From contig JANWYN010000144.1 in the NCBI GenBank assembly GCA_025055235.1, positions 1 to 48,671 of the forward strand: a stretch of DNA of 48,671 bases, given 5' to 3'. The DNA is from Candidatus Roseilinea sp. (lineage in GTDB: Bacteria; Chloroflexota; Anaerolineae; J036; Brachytrichaceae). This document shows positions 30,505 to 38,968 of this stretch, in pieces. Under the pieces are notes generated by a model, which did no database searches, had not been told where the DNA came from, and saw only the letters and a list, made by a program, of their open reading frames with translations. Numbering within the stretch: position 1 is the first letter of the stretch; the number at the start of each line of letters is the position of its first letter. A program made the position numbers and the translations under genes.

Positions 30505-31419
30505 TCACGAGGTCTTCGCTGCCTCCACCCCCTTGTTGCGCCGCGCGCGCCGGATGAGCAGCACGATCAGGCTGATGGGAGCGGCGAGGATGAGCAGCAC
30601 CGGCAGCACAACGATGACCAGCCAGATGAGCAGCGAGGCCAGCCCTTGCAGTGTCGCGATCAGCGCCTCGACCGCCGATTTGGCCACACCCTCCGGCCGC
30701 CAGCCGCCCACCTGGATCGGCTGGGCCAGCGCGTCGGGGATGAGCGTGACCGAGATGGTAGCCAGCGCCGCCGACTGCGAGAGGTACTTCATGCGCCCCT
30801 TGATCTGCTCGATCTGCTCGCGAATCTGGGTAAGTTCGCGGTACACCGCCAGCACATCTTCGGTCGTGGTCGCTTGTTCGAGGATCTTCTGGAGCTGCGC
30901 TTCGGTCGCCTCTAGGTTCCTCAGCCGGGCGTCGAGGTCCACATATTCGGCGGTCACGTCCTCGCCGCGCACGCTTTCGCTGCGCACCTCGACGGCGAGG
31001 GCGCGGATGCGATTCATCGCCTCATCGAAGCGGGTTGCGTCCACCCGCAGCGTGATGTAGCCTTGCAGCGCGTCGTCCTGGACGCGCGACGCGCTAGACG
31101 ACACGACGAACCCACCGAATTCCTCGGCCAGCTTGGCCAGCGCACTCATCTGCTCCTGGGTGTCCTTCACGACGATGGTCAGTTCCGCCGTGCGGATGAT
31201 CAGGCGCTGCTGGACGGATTGATCTGCTGCTTCGCCCGCAGGTTGCACCGGCGCGCGTCCGGCGCTCTCGGGCATCGCCGGAGCCGCTGTCGGCGCCGCC
31301 ATAGATGTAAACTCTGAGATGTACGGCGGCGCCGCCGGCGCGGCGCAGGCCGATGCAGCTATCGCGATCGAACCGAACAATGTGACGAGCGCGAGGCGAT
31401 ATTTGAGCGTGATTGTCAT
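30505..31419 (-). CDS. DUF4349 domain-containing lipoprotein/membrane protein
   Basis: A 304-residue envelope protein. The ATG at 31419 is preferred because an AAAGGGAGG lies six bases upstream; the Met at 31425 abuts that site. Signal peptide with lipobox ASAC (about 24), then an Ala/Pro-rich linker, the DUF4349 core (about 70-270; RTAELTIVVKDTQEQMSALA, a long coiled coil around LRNLEATEAQLQKILEQA) and a C-terminal transmembrane helix (LLIWLVIVVLPVLLILAAPI) with a basic tail. It is divergent from pspA, with 297 bases between the starts. The function of the family is not established; the setting suggests envelope maintenance. Confidence 0.87.
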   Translation of the reverse strand: MTITLKYRLALVTLFGSIAIAASACAAPAAPPYISEFTSMAAPTAAPAMPESAGRAPVQPAGEAADQSVQQRLIIRTAELTIVVKDTQEQMSALAKLAEEFGGFVVSSSASRVQDDALQGYITLRVDATRFDEAMNRIRALAVEVRSESVRGEDVTAEYVDLDARLRNLEATEAQLQKILEQATTTEDVLAVYRELTQIREQIEQIKGRMKYLSQSAALATISVTLIPDALAQPIQVGGWRPEGVAKSAVEALIATLQGLASLLIWLVIVVLPVLLILAAPISLIVLLIRRARRNKGVEAAKTS

Positions 31420-31583
31420 GGCCATCCTCCCTTTGACCTTTGGGTGAGTGTGCAATTTCACCTTGAAGACGTCAAATCCGTCGCAGAGTTCCACAAATGC
31501 ATCGCGTTCTGATTCAGTCGCCGAGTTAACGGAGAGAGGCCCCGCTGCGTCAGGCAAATGTCATGGCCGGACGCGCCGGTGAC

Positions 31584-31589
31584 TATAAT
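31584..31589 (+). promoter_or_regulatory. Consensus -10 (TATAAT) upstream of pspA
   Basis: TATAAT in the divergent region 31420-31716, 127 bases before the pspA ATG. No matching -35 at 16-18 bases, so an alternative sigma factor or an activator may be needed. No other signal was found in this gap. Confidence 0.35.
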
Positions 31590-31716
31590 TTCGTTCGTCC
31601 GCTCGCCTTCGTGGCTGTCTGGAATTCGTCCTCGTCGGGATCACGATCTCATGGCAGGGCGGTTCGGATGAGCTGGGGGAGCAGCGACGGTTTTGGAAAT
31701 CCCGGAGGAAATACGC

Positions 31717-32397
31717 ATGGCTTCTCTTCTCGACAAAGTAAGCACGCTGATTCAGGCGAATCTGCACGCGTTGGTGGACAATGCTCTGAAGTCCAACTCG
31801 ATGGCGGTCATTGATCAGTACATCCGCGACGTGGACAACAACCTCGACGCCCTGGAGGATGCCGCAGCAACTGTGGGCGGACAGGTAAAGACGCTCGAAC
31901 GCAAGGCGGCCGAATACAAGAAGCAGATGGACGAACTCGACCGCAACATTGATCTGTTCCTCACCCAGGGCAAGGAAGATCTGGCGCGCGCCGCGCAGGC
32001 CAAATTGAACTCGGTGCGCGGCCTGTACGAAACTTACAACAGCCAGCTGGAGCGGCAGCAGCGCGAATACAAGGCATTGCTCGACGCGCGCCTGAAGTTG
32101 CAGGCCAAGCTCACGACCATCCGCCAGCAGCGCGAGGAGATGGTGGCGCTGCTCGACCTGGCCAAGGCCAAAGAGATCACCAACAAGGCGATCAAATCGC
32201 TGGACGACCTGGCTGGCGTGGGCGATGCCGACGTGGCGCGCATGGCCGAAGCAATCCGCACCCGGCTCGACCAGGCTTCGGCCCGCGCCGAAATGGCTGC
32301 CCAGAATCTGGACGCCCAGATGGACGAGGTATTGGGCCGTGGCGAACTGGATGCCCAGCTCGAAGAGCGCAAGCGGCGGTTGGGGATCAGCCAGTAA
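31717..32397 (+). CDS. pspA: PspA/IM30 family membrane-stress protein
   Basis: A 226-residue, almost wholly helical protein. Start ATG 31717 is preceded by GGAGGAA at 31703-31709. It begins MASLLDKVSTLIQANLHALV, the amphipathic membrane-binding helix of PspA/Vipp1 proteins, then long coiled coils (about 25-150, AAEYKKQMDELDRNIDLFLTQ; 150-226). Family members polymerise on damaged inner membrane and protect it. The next three genes encode a membrane coiled-coil protein, NfeD and an SPFH protein on the same strand. The stop codon (32395-32397) lies in the first unit of a GTAACTA heptamer array. Confidence 0.92.
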   Translation: MASLLDKVSTLIQANLHALVDNALKSNSMAVIDQYIRDVDNNLDALEDAAATVGGQVKTLERKAAEYKKQMDELDRNIDLFLTQGKEDLARAAQAKLNSVRGLYETYNSQLERQQREYKALLDARLKLQAKLTTIRQQREEMVALLDLAKAKEITNKAIKSLDDLAGVGDADVARMAEAIRTRLDQASARAEMAAQNLDAQMDEVLGRGELDAQLEERKRRLGISQ

Positions 32398-32484
32398 CCG
32401 GTAACTGGTAACTAGTAAATGGTAACTAGTAATTGCCAGTTACCAGTTACCAGTTACCAATTACCAATTACCAGTTACTACTTA
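32394..32484. repeat. Paired inverted heptamer arrays, unit GTAACTA / CCAGTTA, 13 units
   Basis: Six GTAACTG-like units (32394-32435) are followed directly by seven complementary CCAGTTA-like units (32436-32484), giving a long A/T-rich hairpin between pspA and the next gene. A shorter relative is inside hisC. Confidence 0.9.
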
Positions 32485-32501
32485 CCAAGCTGCTGAAGCT
32501 G

Positions 32502-33368
32502 ATGGACGACCTGCGACAGCGCACGCGCGGCAAGCTCATTCAGAACGCGATCTTCAGCCTGCCCAGCGCGCTGATCATCGCGGCCGGCATCCTCTTGGTT
32601 GGGCTAGGGGTGCCAATCCCGATCTTGGGCCAGCCGCCGTTCAACCTGCCGCCGGTCTGGTGGCTGGCCGGGTTGGTGCCGTTGTGGCTAGGCGTCGTCG
32701 GCGCGAACATTGCCAGCCGGCAGGCCGGCGAGCAAGCCGTGTCGCAGGCGCTGCGCGAAGAGTTCGACCTCAACCACATCCGCAACCCCAGCCTGCGCAT
32801 GAACGTCAAGCAGGCCATCGCCTACCGCGAACGGATTGACAAGGTGGTAGAGCGCTTCACCGACTCGGCCATGCAGCACCGCATGCAAGACGTGGCCAAC
32901 CAAGTGGAGGAGTGGGTGCGCAACATCTATGCGCTGGCCAGCCGGCTGGACGCCTTCCAGAACGACGAGATCATCAAGAGAGATTTGCAGGACGTCCCGG
33001 AATCCATCAAGCGCCTCAAGCAGCGCGCGCTACAGGAGCACGACCAGTCCATCCGGCGCGAATTAGACGAGACCATCAGCCGCCGGCAGGCGCAATACAA
33101 CAACCTGCTCAAGCTGGAGACGGCGATGGACCGCGCCGACCTGCAGTTGGAGAACACGCTCACGGCGCTCGGCACGGTGTATTCGCAGCTACTGCTGCTG
33201 GACGCCAAGGATGTGGACAGCAGCAAGGCGCAGCGGCTGCGCGAGAACATCGCCGAACAGGTCAACTCGCTACACGATGTGCTCGCTTCGATGGAGGAGG
33301 TGTATAACGGCAGTCACGATCAGGCAAGTCGAAGCCGCGCCAATATGAGCGCCGGTGGCGCGCGCTAA
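32502..33368 (+). CDS. Membrane protein with two N-terminal helices and a long coiled coil
   Basis: Family not recognised. From ATG 32502 it is 288 residues; the 23 codons before it are array-derived. Residues about 17-40 and 52-70 are transmembrane (ALIIAAGILLVGLGVPIPIL; WWLAGLVPLWLGVVGANIA), followed by about 210 residues of charged helix with coiled-coil character (ERIDKVVERFTDSAM; RALQEHDQSIRRELDETISR; LENTLTALGTVYSQLLLL). Both its position after pspA and its helical cytoplasmic part suggest it works with PspA or the NfeD/SPFH pair at the membrane, perhaps as anchor or sensor. That is an inference from context only. Confidence 0.75.
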   Translation: MDDLRQRTRGKLIQNAIFSLPSALIIAAGILLVGLGVPIPILGQPPFNLPPVWWLAGLVPLWLGVVGANIASRQAGEQAVSQALREEFDLNHIRNPSLRMNVKQAIAYRERIDKVVERFTDSAMQHRMQDVANQVEEWVRNIYALASRLDAFQNDEIIKRDLQDVPESIKRLKQRALQEHDQSIRRELDETISRRQAQYNNLLKLETAMDRADLQLENTLTALGTVYSQLLLLDAKDVDSSKAQRLRENIAEQVNSLHDVLASMEEVYNGSHDQASRSRANMSAGGAR

Positions 33369-33492
33369 TTCCCACCTCATCCTTTCACCTACATCTTTCT
33401 AACCCAGCGGCGATATAGTCCGCTGCAACCTTTGGCGGGTGTGACGGCGCGCTCGAAACAACGAATTCGCGCAGCCACGTGGCGAGGTGCAC

Positions 33493-34170
33493 ATGGACAT
33501 CGGTCAGGCTGTTTTCGACGTCATCTCTAACCCAAACGTCGCCTATGCGCTGCTCGTGCTTGGCCTGCTCACGCTGGTGATCGCATTCACTGTGCCGGGC
33601 ACCGGATTTTTGGAGATCGGCGCAGGGTTGTGTTTGCTCTTGGCGCTGCTCGGCCTGTCGCGCCTGCCGGTGAACATCGCCGGGCTATTGCTCATCTTAG
33701 TCGGCATCGGCCTGTTCATCGCCGATATTCAACTCCAGAGCGGCCTGGTCGCGCTCGCCGGAGCGGTCACCCTCGGCATTGGCTCGCTCTTCCTGTTCCG
33801 TCCGGATGAACGGGCCTTCGCCGTCTCGTGGTGGCTGATCCTGCTGGTCTCGGGCGGTTCGGCGATCTTCTTTGGCTTCGGGCTGCATCGCGCTTTGCGC
33901 GCCATGCAACGCCAGCCGGTCTTCTCGCCGGACAACATCCTGGGCGCGCACGGCGTGATCAAGTCGCCCGTCACTCCCGAGTCGCGGTTCATCGGCACGG
34001 CGCAAGTCGCCGGCGAGTTGTGGACGGTGAAATCGGATGAGCCGATAAGCGAGGGCACGCCGGTCGTCGTTGTGCAGATCGAGGGACTGACGCTCTTCGT
34101 GCGCGCGCTGGCGCATTCGCCGGAACATTCGGGAGATGAAGTGCAAGTGAAAAGGGAGGAAACGAAATGA
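33493..34170 (+). CDS. NfeD family membrane protein
   Basis: A 225-residue protein with about four to five transmembrane helices in the first 150 residues (YALLVLGLLTLVIAFTVPG; ...GLLLILVGIGLFIADI; WWLILLVSGGSAIFFGFGL), then a C-terminal OB-fold NfeD domain (about 160-215; GAHGVIKSPVTPESRFIGTA, VVVVQIEGLTLFVRAL). A GTG six bases upstream (33487) is an alternative start. NfeD proteins pair with SPFH proteins; here the SPFH start overlaps this stop as ATGA. No serine-protease domain is present, so this is the short or intermediate form. A TATAGT at 33414 could be a -10 of its own promoter. Confidence 0.9.
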   Translation: MDIGQAVFDVISNPNVAYALLVLGLLTLVIAFTVPGTGFLEIGAGLCLLLALLGLSRLPVNIAGLLLILVGIGLFIADIQLQSGLVALAGAVTLGIGSLFLFRPDERAFAVSWWLILLVSGGSAIFFGFGLHRALRAMQRQPVFSPDNILGAHGVIKSPVTPESRFIGTAQVAGELWTVKSDEPISEGTPVVVVQIEGLTLFVRALAHSPEHSGDEVQVKREETK

Positions 34171-35114
34171 ATGGTTTGACCACACTGATCGCGGTCAGCC
34201 TGATCGTCGTCATTGCGTTGTTCATCGTGGCTGGCTTGCTGCGCTCGTTCATCCTGGTAGCCAGGGAATACGAGCGCTACGTCGTCTTTCGCTTGGGGCG
34301 ATCCATCGGCGCCAAAGGGCCGGGGCTGATCATCTTGATCCCGCTCATTGACACGGCGACCAAAGTGGACCTGCGCGAGCAGTTCATGGAGGTCCCGCAG
34401 CAAACAGCGATCACCAAAGACAACGCGCCGATCTCGGTGGACTTCCTCACCTACTGGAAGGTATCCGACCCCGAGCGCAGCGTGTTGCAGGTGGGCAACT
34501 TTGCAGCAGCGTCGCAGGGCATCGCCACCACGACGCTGCGCGCCGTGATCGGCGACATCACGCTGGACGATGTGCTGGCGCAACGCGAGCGCATCAACCA
34601 GACGCTGCGCAGCAAGCTCGACGAGGTGACCGAGCGTTGGGGCGTAAAGATCACCGCAGTCGAGATCCGCGAGATCACCCCGCCGCGCGACGTGCAGGAA
34701 GCCATGAATCGCCAGATGAGCGCCGAGCGCACGCGCCGCGCGCTGGTCACCGAAGCAGAGGGCAAGCGCCAGGCGGCCATCACGCTGGCCGAGGGTGAGA
34801 AGACATCAGCCATCCTGCGCGCGGAAGGCTCGAAGCAATCGGCCATCCTAGAAGCCGAGGGCCAGAAGATGGCGCAGGCGCTGCGCGCCGAGGGCTTCGC
34901 CACGGCGCTGAATGCGATCTTCGAGGCGGCCAGGCACGTGGATACGAACACGATGCTGATCCAGTACCTGGAGACCCTCAAAGCGATCGGCGACAGCCCG
35001 GCCACGAAGTACATCTTCCCGATGGAGTTCACCGGACTGGTCAAGCCGTTGGGGGAGATGCTGGCGGCGAACGGCAAGGGCGCGCGCGAAGATGCGAAAT
35101 CGTCCGGCGCGTGA
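34167..35114 (+). CDS. SPFH/Band 7 family protein (slipin/stomatin-like)
   Basis: A 315-residue membrane-anchored scaffold. One N-terminal helix (about 8-30; LIAVSLIVVIALFIVAGLL) precedes the SPFH domain (about 35-200): EYERYVVFRLGRSIGAKGPG, DLREQFMEVPQQTAITKDN, and TTTLRAVIGDITLDDVLAQR. After it comes a Glu/Ala-rich coiled coil (VTEAEGKRQAAITLAEGEKT, about 195-250) and a C-terminal segment (MEFTGLVKPLGEM). Slipins form ring-shaped assemblies in the membrane. Translational coupling with nfeD and nearness to pspA indicate one envelope-maintenance unit. Confidence 0.94.
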   Translation: MNGLTTLIAVSLIVVIALFIVAGLLRSFILVAREYERYVVFRLGRSIGAKGPGLIILIPLIDTATKVDLREQFMEVPQQTAITKDNAPISVDFLTYWKVSDPERSVLQVGNFAAASQGIATTTLRAVIGDITLDDVLAQRERINQTLRSKLDEVTERWGVKITAVEIREITPPRDVQEAMNRQMSAERTRRALVTEAEGKRQAAITLAEGEKTSAILRAEGSKQSAILEAEGQKMAQALRAEGFATALNAIFEAARHVDTNTMLIQYLETLKAIGDSPATKYIFPMEFTGLVKPLGEMLAANGKGAREDAKSSGA

Positions 35115-35196
35115 AGCGTCGAAGGTGCGCCGAATCGAGCAGCAGCGGGCCGGGGCTCGACCTCGCTCGCAGGGGTGTCCGCCGGCCTGCTGGGTT

Positions 35197-36336
35197 TTAC
35201 AGAAACCACGTTGGCGCGCTCATCAAGTCGCCGGCGGCCATGCGCGCGATGCGCTCGGCTTCGGACTGCGAGTCGTGCACGGCGGTGATGTGGCCCATCT
35301 TGCGGCCCTTGCGACACTCGCGCTTGCCATACCAGTGTAGGTGCGCGCCGCGATACGATAGCGCGCGTTCGAAGTCGCGCGGCTTAGGCATCTGGTCGCT
35401 CGTACCCAGGCAGTTCACCATCACCGCCGCCTGTTTGACCATGTCCGGCCAACCGAGCGGCAACCCCAGCACGGCGCGGACGTGGTTCTCGAATTGCGAC
35501 GTTAGGCAGGCCTCGATGGTGTAGTGGCCGCTGTTGTGCACGCGCGGCGCGACTTCGTTGACCAGCACCCGGCCGTCGGGCAGCTCGAACATCTCGATGC
35601 CGAATGCCCCAACGCCGTGCACGGCTTCGACCACGGCCCTGCCGATGTCCTTCGCCGGATGGTCGAAGCCGCTGCGATTCACACGCACCACGTGGCACAC
35701 GTGGTTCAGTTGCAGCGTCTCGGTCACCGGATAGGTGACGATCCGGCCGTCTTGGCCACGCACGACGATGATCGCCAGTTCGCGCTTGAAGCGCACGAAC
35801 TGCTCGACCATCAATGCGCGGCCGGTCGCGGCCAATTTGTCCCATGCCGCCTGCGCCTCGGTTTCGCGGTCAATCTGCACGTTGCCGTAGCCGTCGTAGC
35901 CGAGCGTGCGGGTCTTGAGCACCAGCGGGTAGCCGTGCCGGGCGCCGAAGGCTTTGACCTCGTCGAGCGAGCCGACGGCCGCGTAGGCCGTGGTAGGCAG
36001 GCCGGCAGCGTTCAGCGTTTGCTTCTGGATGAACTTGTCTTGCACGAGCGCCAGGGTGCGCGACCCGGGCAGCACGCGCCGGCCGCGTCGCTCGATGAAT
36101 TCGATCAGCTCGACTGGCACGAACTCGCTCTCGATGGTGATCGCGTCCACGACGTCGGCGAACTCGCCGAGCGTCTCGCGGTCGCGCCACGAGCCGGTCA
36201 CGCCGAACGAGGTCACCTGCATGGCCGGGCTGAATTCGTCTTCGTCGAGGATGGCAACGTTCACGCCGATGCGTTGCGCGGCCTGCGCCAGCATGCGTGC
36301 CAGCTGTCCGCCGCCGAGAATGCCGAGAGTCGTCAT
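35197..36336 (-). CDS. purK: 5-(carboxyamino)imidazole ribonucleotide synthase PurK
   Basis: A 379-residue ATP-grasp enzyme that converts AIR, bicarbonate and ATP to N5-CAIR for PurE. Start ATG 36336 gives MTTLGILGGGQLARMLAQAA with the N-terminal Gly loop. ATP-grasp features: VLKTRTLGYDGYGNVQI (about 149-165), VEQFVRFKRELAIIVVR (about 188-204) and NEVAPRVHNSGHYTIEA (about 262-278; metal-binding Glu/Asn). The C-terminal domain ends HLHWYGK...KMGHITAV as expected. The in-frame codons upstream of 36336 are rejected. It is divergent from the CinA-type gene, separated by a heptamer/octamer array. Confidence 0.96.
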   Translation of the reverse strand: MTTLGILGGGQLARMLAQAAQRIGVNVAILDEDEFSPAMQVTSFGVTGSWRDRETLGEFADVVDAITIESEFVPVELIEFIERRGRRVLPGSRTLALVQDKFIQKQTLNAAGLPTTAYAAVGSLDEVKAFGARHGYPLVLKTRTLGYDGYGNVQIDRETEAQAAWDKLAATGRALMVEQFVRFKRELAIIVVRGQDGRIVTYPVTETLQLNHVCHVVRVNRSGFDHPAKDIGRAVVEAVHGVGAFGIEMFELPDGRVLVNEVAPRVHNSGHYTIEACLTSQFENHVRAVLGLPLGWPDMVKQAAVMVNCLGTSDQMPKPRDFERALSYRGAHLHWYGKRECRKGRKMGHITAVHDSQSEAERIARMAAGDLMSAPTWFL

Positions 36337-36383
36337 CGTCCTTTCTCCGAAATCGAGCGGCGCGAATGATACTCGCAATCGCC

Positions 36384-36470
36384 AATCATCAATCATCAAT
36401 CATCAGTCATCAATCATCAGTCATCAAGTCATCAGGTCGTCAGGTCATCAGGTCGGGCAGGTCGGCAGGT
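36384..36470. repeat. Array of AATCATC heptamers passing into AGGTCATC octamers
   Basis: Six seven-base units (AATCATC/AGTCATC, 36384-36425) are followed by about five eight-base units (AAGTCATC, AGGTCGTC, AGGTCATC and decayed forms). The change of period within one tract is unusual. Related arrays are at 26347 and 27235. Confidence 0.85.
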
Positions 36471-36482
36471 CGGCGGCCGTCA

Positions 36483-36488
36483 TACAAT
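36483..36488 (+). promoter_or_regulatory. -10 element TACAAT before the CinA-type gene
   Basis: TACAATCGGCAGCC begins at 36483, 12 bases before the ATG at 36501, resembling the TACAATCG elements upstream of the radical SAM and glycerate kinase genes. Confidence 0.4.
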
Positions 36489-36500
36489 CGGCAGCCGATC

Positions 36501-37349
36501 ATGTTCAGCGATCTACGCACCGTCGAAATCTTCGCCATCGGCAACGAACTGCTCGCCGGGCAGGTGCTCGACACGAACACGCACTGGCTCATCCGCATGG
36601 TCACCGGCCTCGGCGCGCGCGTCACGCGAGCAGCCATGATCCGCGACGACTACGATCACATCGGCGATGAGATTCGCTGCGCGCTGCGGCGCGGCCCGCG
36701 CCTGATCCTCACCACCGGCGGCCTCGGCCCGACCGACGATGACCTCACCCTGCGCGCCATCGCCCGCGCGCTCAATTTGCCGATGCACATGCACCCAGAA
36801 GCACTGGAGATGGTGCGCCAGCGCTACGCCTACCTGGCCACCGTGCGTCCGAACTTCAGCGCCGAGCTGAACGATGCGCGCCGCAAGATGGCTCTCTTCC
36901 CGGAGGGCGCGACGCCGGTCTTCAACCCCAACGGCGCAGCCCCGGCCATGGCGCTCGACGCGAAGTCCGAGCACCCCGACGGCGTGACGACGATCGTCTC
37001 GTTGCCGGGCGTGCCGGACGAGATGAAGACCATCTTCACTACCACGCTGCAGCCGGTGCTGGCGCGCACCATCGGCGCCGGCGGCTACGTCGAGCGCACG
37101 ATCGTGCTGGACAAGGGCGATGAATCGCGCATCGCCGCGCTGCTCAAGGAGGTGCAAGATCACCACCCGATGGTGTATGTAAAGTCGCGCGGCCAGATGC
37201 TCGAAGACGGCCTGCACCTCACCGTGGTGCTCTCCATCGGCGGCAACGACCTTGCCGCCATTCGGGAAGAGGTGCGCCGCACAGAGGAAGAAGCTGTCTT
37301 CGGGTTAACGCGACTGGGCTACACGATTATTCGTGTGCTGGAATCGTAG
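36501..37349 (+). CDS. CinA-type molybdopterin-binding domain protein
   Basis: A 282-residue protein corresponding to the N-terminal half of CinA. It starts MFSDLRTVEIFAIGNELLAGQ and carries the MoaB/Mog-type motifs DTNTHWL and LTTGGLGPTDDDLTLRAIAR (about 68-87), followed by a COG1058-type middle part with ISLPGVPDEM equivalent (IVSLPGVPDEMKTIF, about 162-176). Full-length CinA would add about 150 residues with a nicotinamide-nucleotide deamidase; that domain is absent. The N-terminal half has ADP-ribose or CoA/NAD-derivative pyrophosphatase activity in characterised proteins. The start is chosen at the ATG after the TACAAT element. Confidence 0.9.
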   Translation: MFSDLRTVEIFAIGNELLAGQVLDTNTHWLIRMVTGLGARVTRAAMIRDDYDHIGDEIRCALRRGPRLILTTGGLGPTDDDLTLRAIARALNLPMHMHPEALEMVRQRYAYLATVRPNFSAELNDARRKMALFPEGATPVFNPNGAAPAMALDAKSEHPDGVTTIVSLPGVPDEMKTIFTTTLQPVLARTIGAGGYVERTIVLDKGDESRIAALLKEVQDHHPMVYVKSRGQMLEDGLHLTVVLSIGGNDLAAIREEVRRTEEEAVFGLTRLGYTIIRVLES

Positions 37350-37382
37350 AGAGCATCTTAAACCTCAATGCAATCAATCTTT

Positions 37383-37449
37383 GTCATTCCTGCGAAAGCG
37401 GGAATCCACCATGCGCAGGCTCTAGATGCCTGCCTTCGCGGGCATGACG
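37383..37449. repeat. Interspersed long hairpin repeat (GTCATTCC...GGAATCCACC type)
   Basis: The segment contains CATTCCTGCGAAAGCGGGAATC on its left and a TTCGCGGGCATGAC tail complementary to the left end with two mismatches, so the whole folds as one long stem. This form of palindrome is a dispersed intergenic repeat in many bacteria. The rest of the gap 37350-37751 shows only short GC-rich inverted stretches and a TACAAT at 37712-37717 (possible sucC -10). Confidence 0.75.
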
Positions 37450-37751
37450 GCCTTCAGTCCAAGGCCCCCGCGATTCTTAAGACGCTCTCTTAGGCGCAGA
37501 GGCGCACGCGCGGCACCGTTCGCGTAATGTTTCCGGGTGCATCTTTCTTGTAGGGGCAGTTACGCGGCGATCAGAAGTCGCGCTACACAGCGCGAAGTCT
37601 CCCTTCGACGACTGGCGGCACAGTCCGCGAAGGCGGACTGCGTACGGAGTTGGTGCGACTTTGCGTCGCTGGCCGGGCGGAAGTGATCTATGCTTAGCCC
37701 GAACGCGCTGCTACAATCCATGCTCGCTAATCCCGACGGGACGCACGCATC

Positions 37752-38900
37752 ATGAAACTCCACGAATACCAATCCAAGCAGATCTTCGGCCGGTTCGGCA
37801 TCCCGGTGCCGCAAGGCATCGTCGCCGAGAGCGCGACCGAGGCGCGCAACGCGGCGCGCGAGATCGGCCTGCCGGTCGTCATCAAAGCACAGGTGCTGGT
37901 GGGCGGGCGCGGCAAAGCCGGCGGCGTGAAGGTGGCCCGCACGCTCGAGGAAGTCGAAGAGAAGGCCGAACAAATACTCGCCTTGAACATCAAAGGGCTG
38001 CCGGTGCGCAAGGTGCTGGTTGACCCCGCCGCCGACATCCAGAGCGAAATCTACCTGGGCGTGGTGATAGATCGGGCGCGGCGCCGGGCGGTGTTGATGG
38101 CCAGCGCCGCCGGTGGCGTGGACATCGAAGAGGTCGCCGCGACGACGCCGGAGAAGATCGTCCGCGTGCCCATTGACCCTTTCATCGGCCTGCCTGACTA
38201 TCTAGCGCGCGACGTGGCCGTAGCGATCGGTCTGCCGCGCGAGCACTGGGGCGACTTCGTCAAGATCGCCAAAGGACTGGCGGCAGCCTTCGTCGCCAAC
38301 GATGCATCGCTGGCCGAGATCAACCCGTTGGCGATCGTGAATACGGACGGTGGGGCGAAACTGCTGGCGCTGGACGGCAAGATGGTGATTGACGACAACG
38401 CGCTCTTCCGCCACCCCGAGCTGGCGGCGATGCGCGACCCCGACGAGGAGAGCGAGGCCGAGCGCAAGGCGCGCAGCGCCGACCTAAGCTTCGTCTCGCT
38501 AGACGGAGACATCGGCTGCTTGGTCAACGGCGCCGGCCTGGCCATGGCGACGCTTGACATCATCCAGCACTTCGGCGGCAAGCCGGCGAACTTCCTCGAC
38601 GTGGCCGGCGGCGCGCGCGCCGACAAAGTCGCCGCTGCCCTACGCATCGTGCTCGCCGATCCCAAAGTCAAGGTGGTGATGTTCAACATCTTCGGCGGCA
38701 TCACCCGCTGCGACGAGGTGGCGCGCGGCATCGTGCAGGCGATGGAGGAGGTGAAGCCGAAGGTGCCCATGGTGGCGCGCATCACCGGCACGAACAAGGA
38801 GGAAGGCGATCGCATCCTGGCCAGCGCTAACCTGATCACGGCGAACAGCGCCGCCGAAGCCGCGCAGAAGGCCGTCGAGCTAGCGCGCGCCGTAAATTGA
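37752..38900 (+). CDS. sucC: Succinyl-CoA ligase (ADP-forming) subunit beta
   Basis: A 382-residue ATP-grasp subunit of the TCA-cycle enzyme that forms succinate and ATP from succinyl-CoA. Motifs: [20 protein letters not shown] at the N-terminus, [18 protein letters not shown] (about 45-62; ATP site), and the C-terminal [20 protein letters not shown] and [16 protein letters not shown] (about 310-325) that contact the alpha subunit. sucD is not next to it, which is unusual since sucCD normally form an operon. The stop codon lies in the first unit of an ATTGAGA heptamer array. Confidence 0.96.
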   Translation: MKLHEYQSKQIFGRFGIPVPQGIVAESATEARNAAREIGLPVVIKAQVLVGGRGKAGGVKVARTLEEVEEKAEQILALNIKGLPVRKVLVDPAADIQSEIYLGVVIDRARRRAVLMASAAGGVDIEEVAATTPEKIVRVPIDPFIGLPDYLARDVAVAIGLPREHWGDFVKIAKGLAAAFVANDASLAEINPLAIVNTDGGAKLLALDGKMVIDDNALFRHPELAAMRDPDEESEAERKARSADLSFVSLDGDIGCLVNGAGLAMATLDIIQHFGGKPANFLDVAGGARADKVAAALRIVLADPKVKVVMFNIFGGITRCDEVARGIVQAMEEVKPKVPMVARITGTNKEEGDRILASANLITANSAAEAAQKAVELARAVN

Positions 38901-38963
38901 GAATTGAGAATTGAAAAGGCACACACGCAACCGATTTCTCAATTTTCAATTTTCAATTTTCAA
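38896..38963. repeat. Paired inverted heptamer arrays, unit ATTGAGA / TTTTCAA
   Basis: Three ATTGAGA units (38896-38916) and four complementary TTCTCAA/TTTTCAA units (38936-38963) between sucC and hisG. They supply the sucC stop codon and end five bases before the hisG ATG. The same unit is repeated four times inside hisH. Confidence 0.9.
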
Positions 38964-38968
38964 TTTGA

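Noticed and set aside
26347..36470. A composite transposon bounded by AATCATC arrays
   Set aside because: No transposase or integrase inside and the genes are housekeeping; kept only as a recombination hypothesis.
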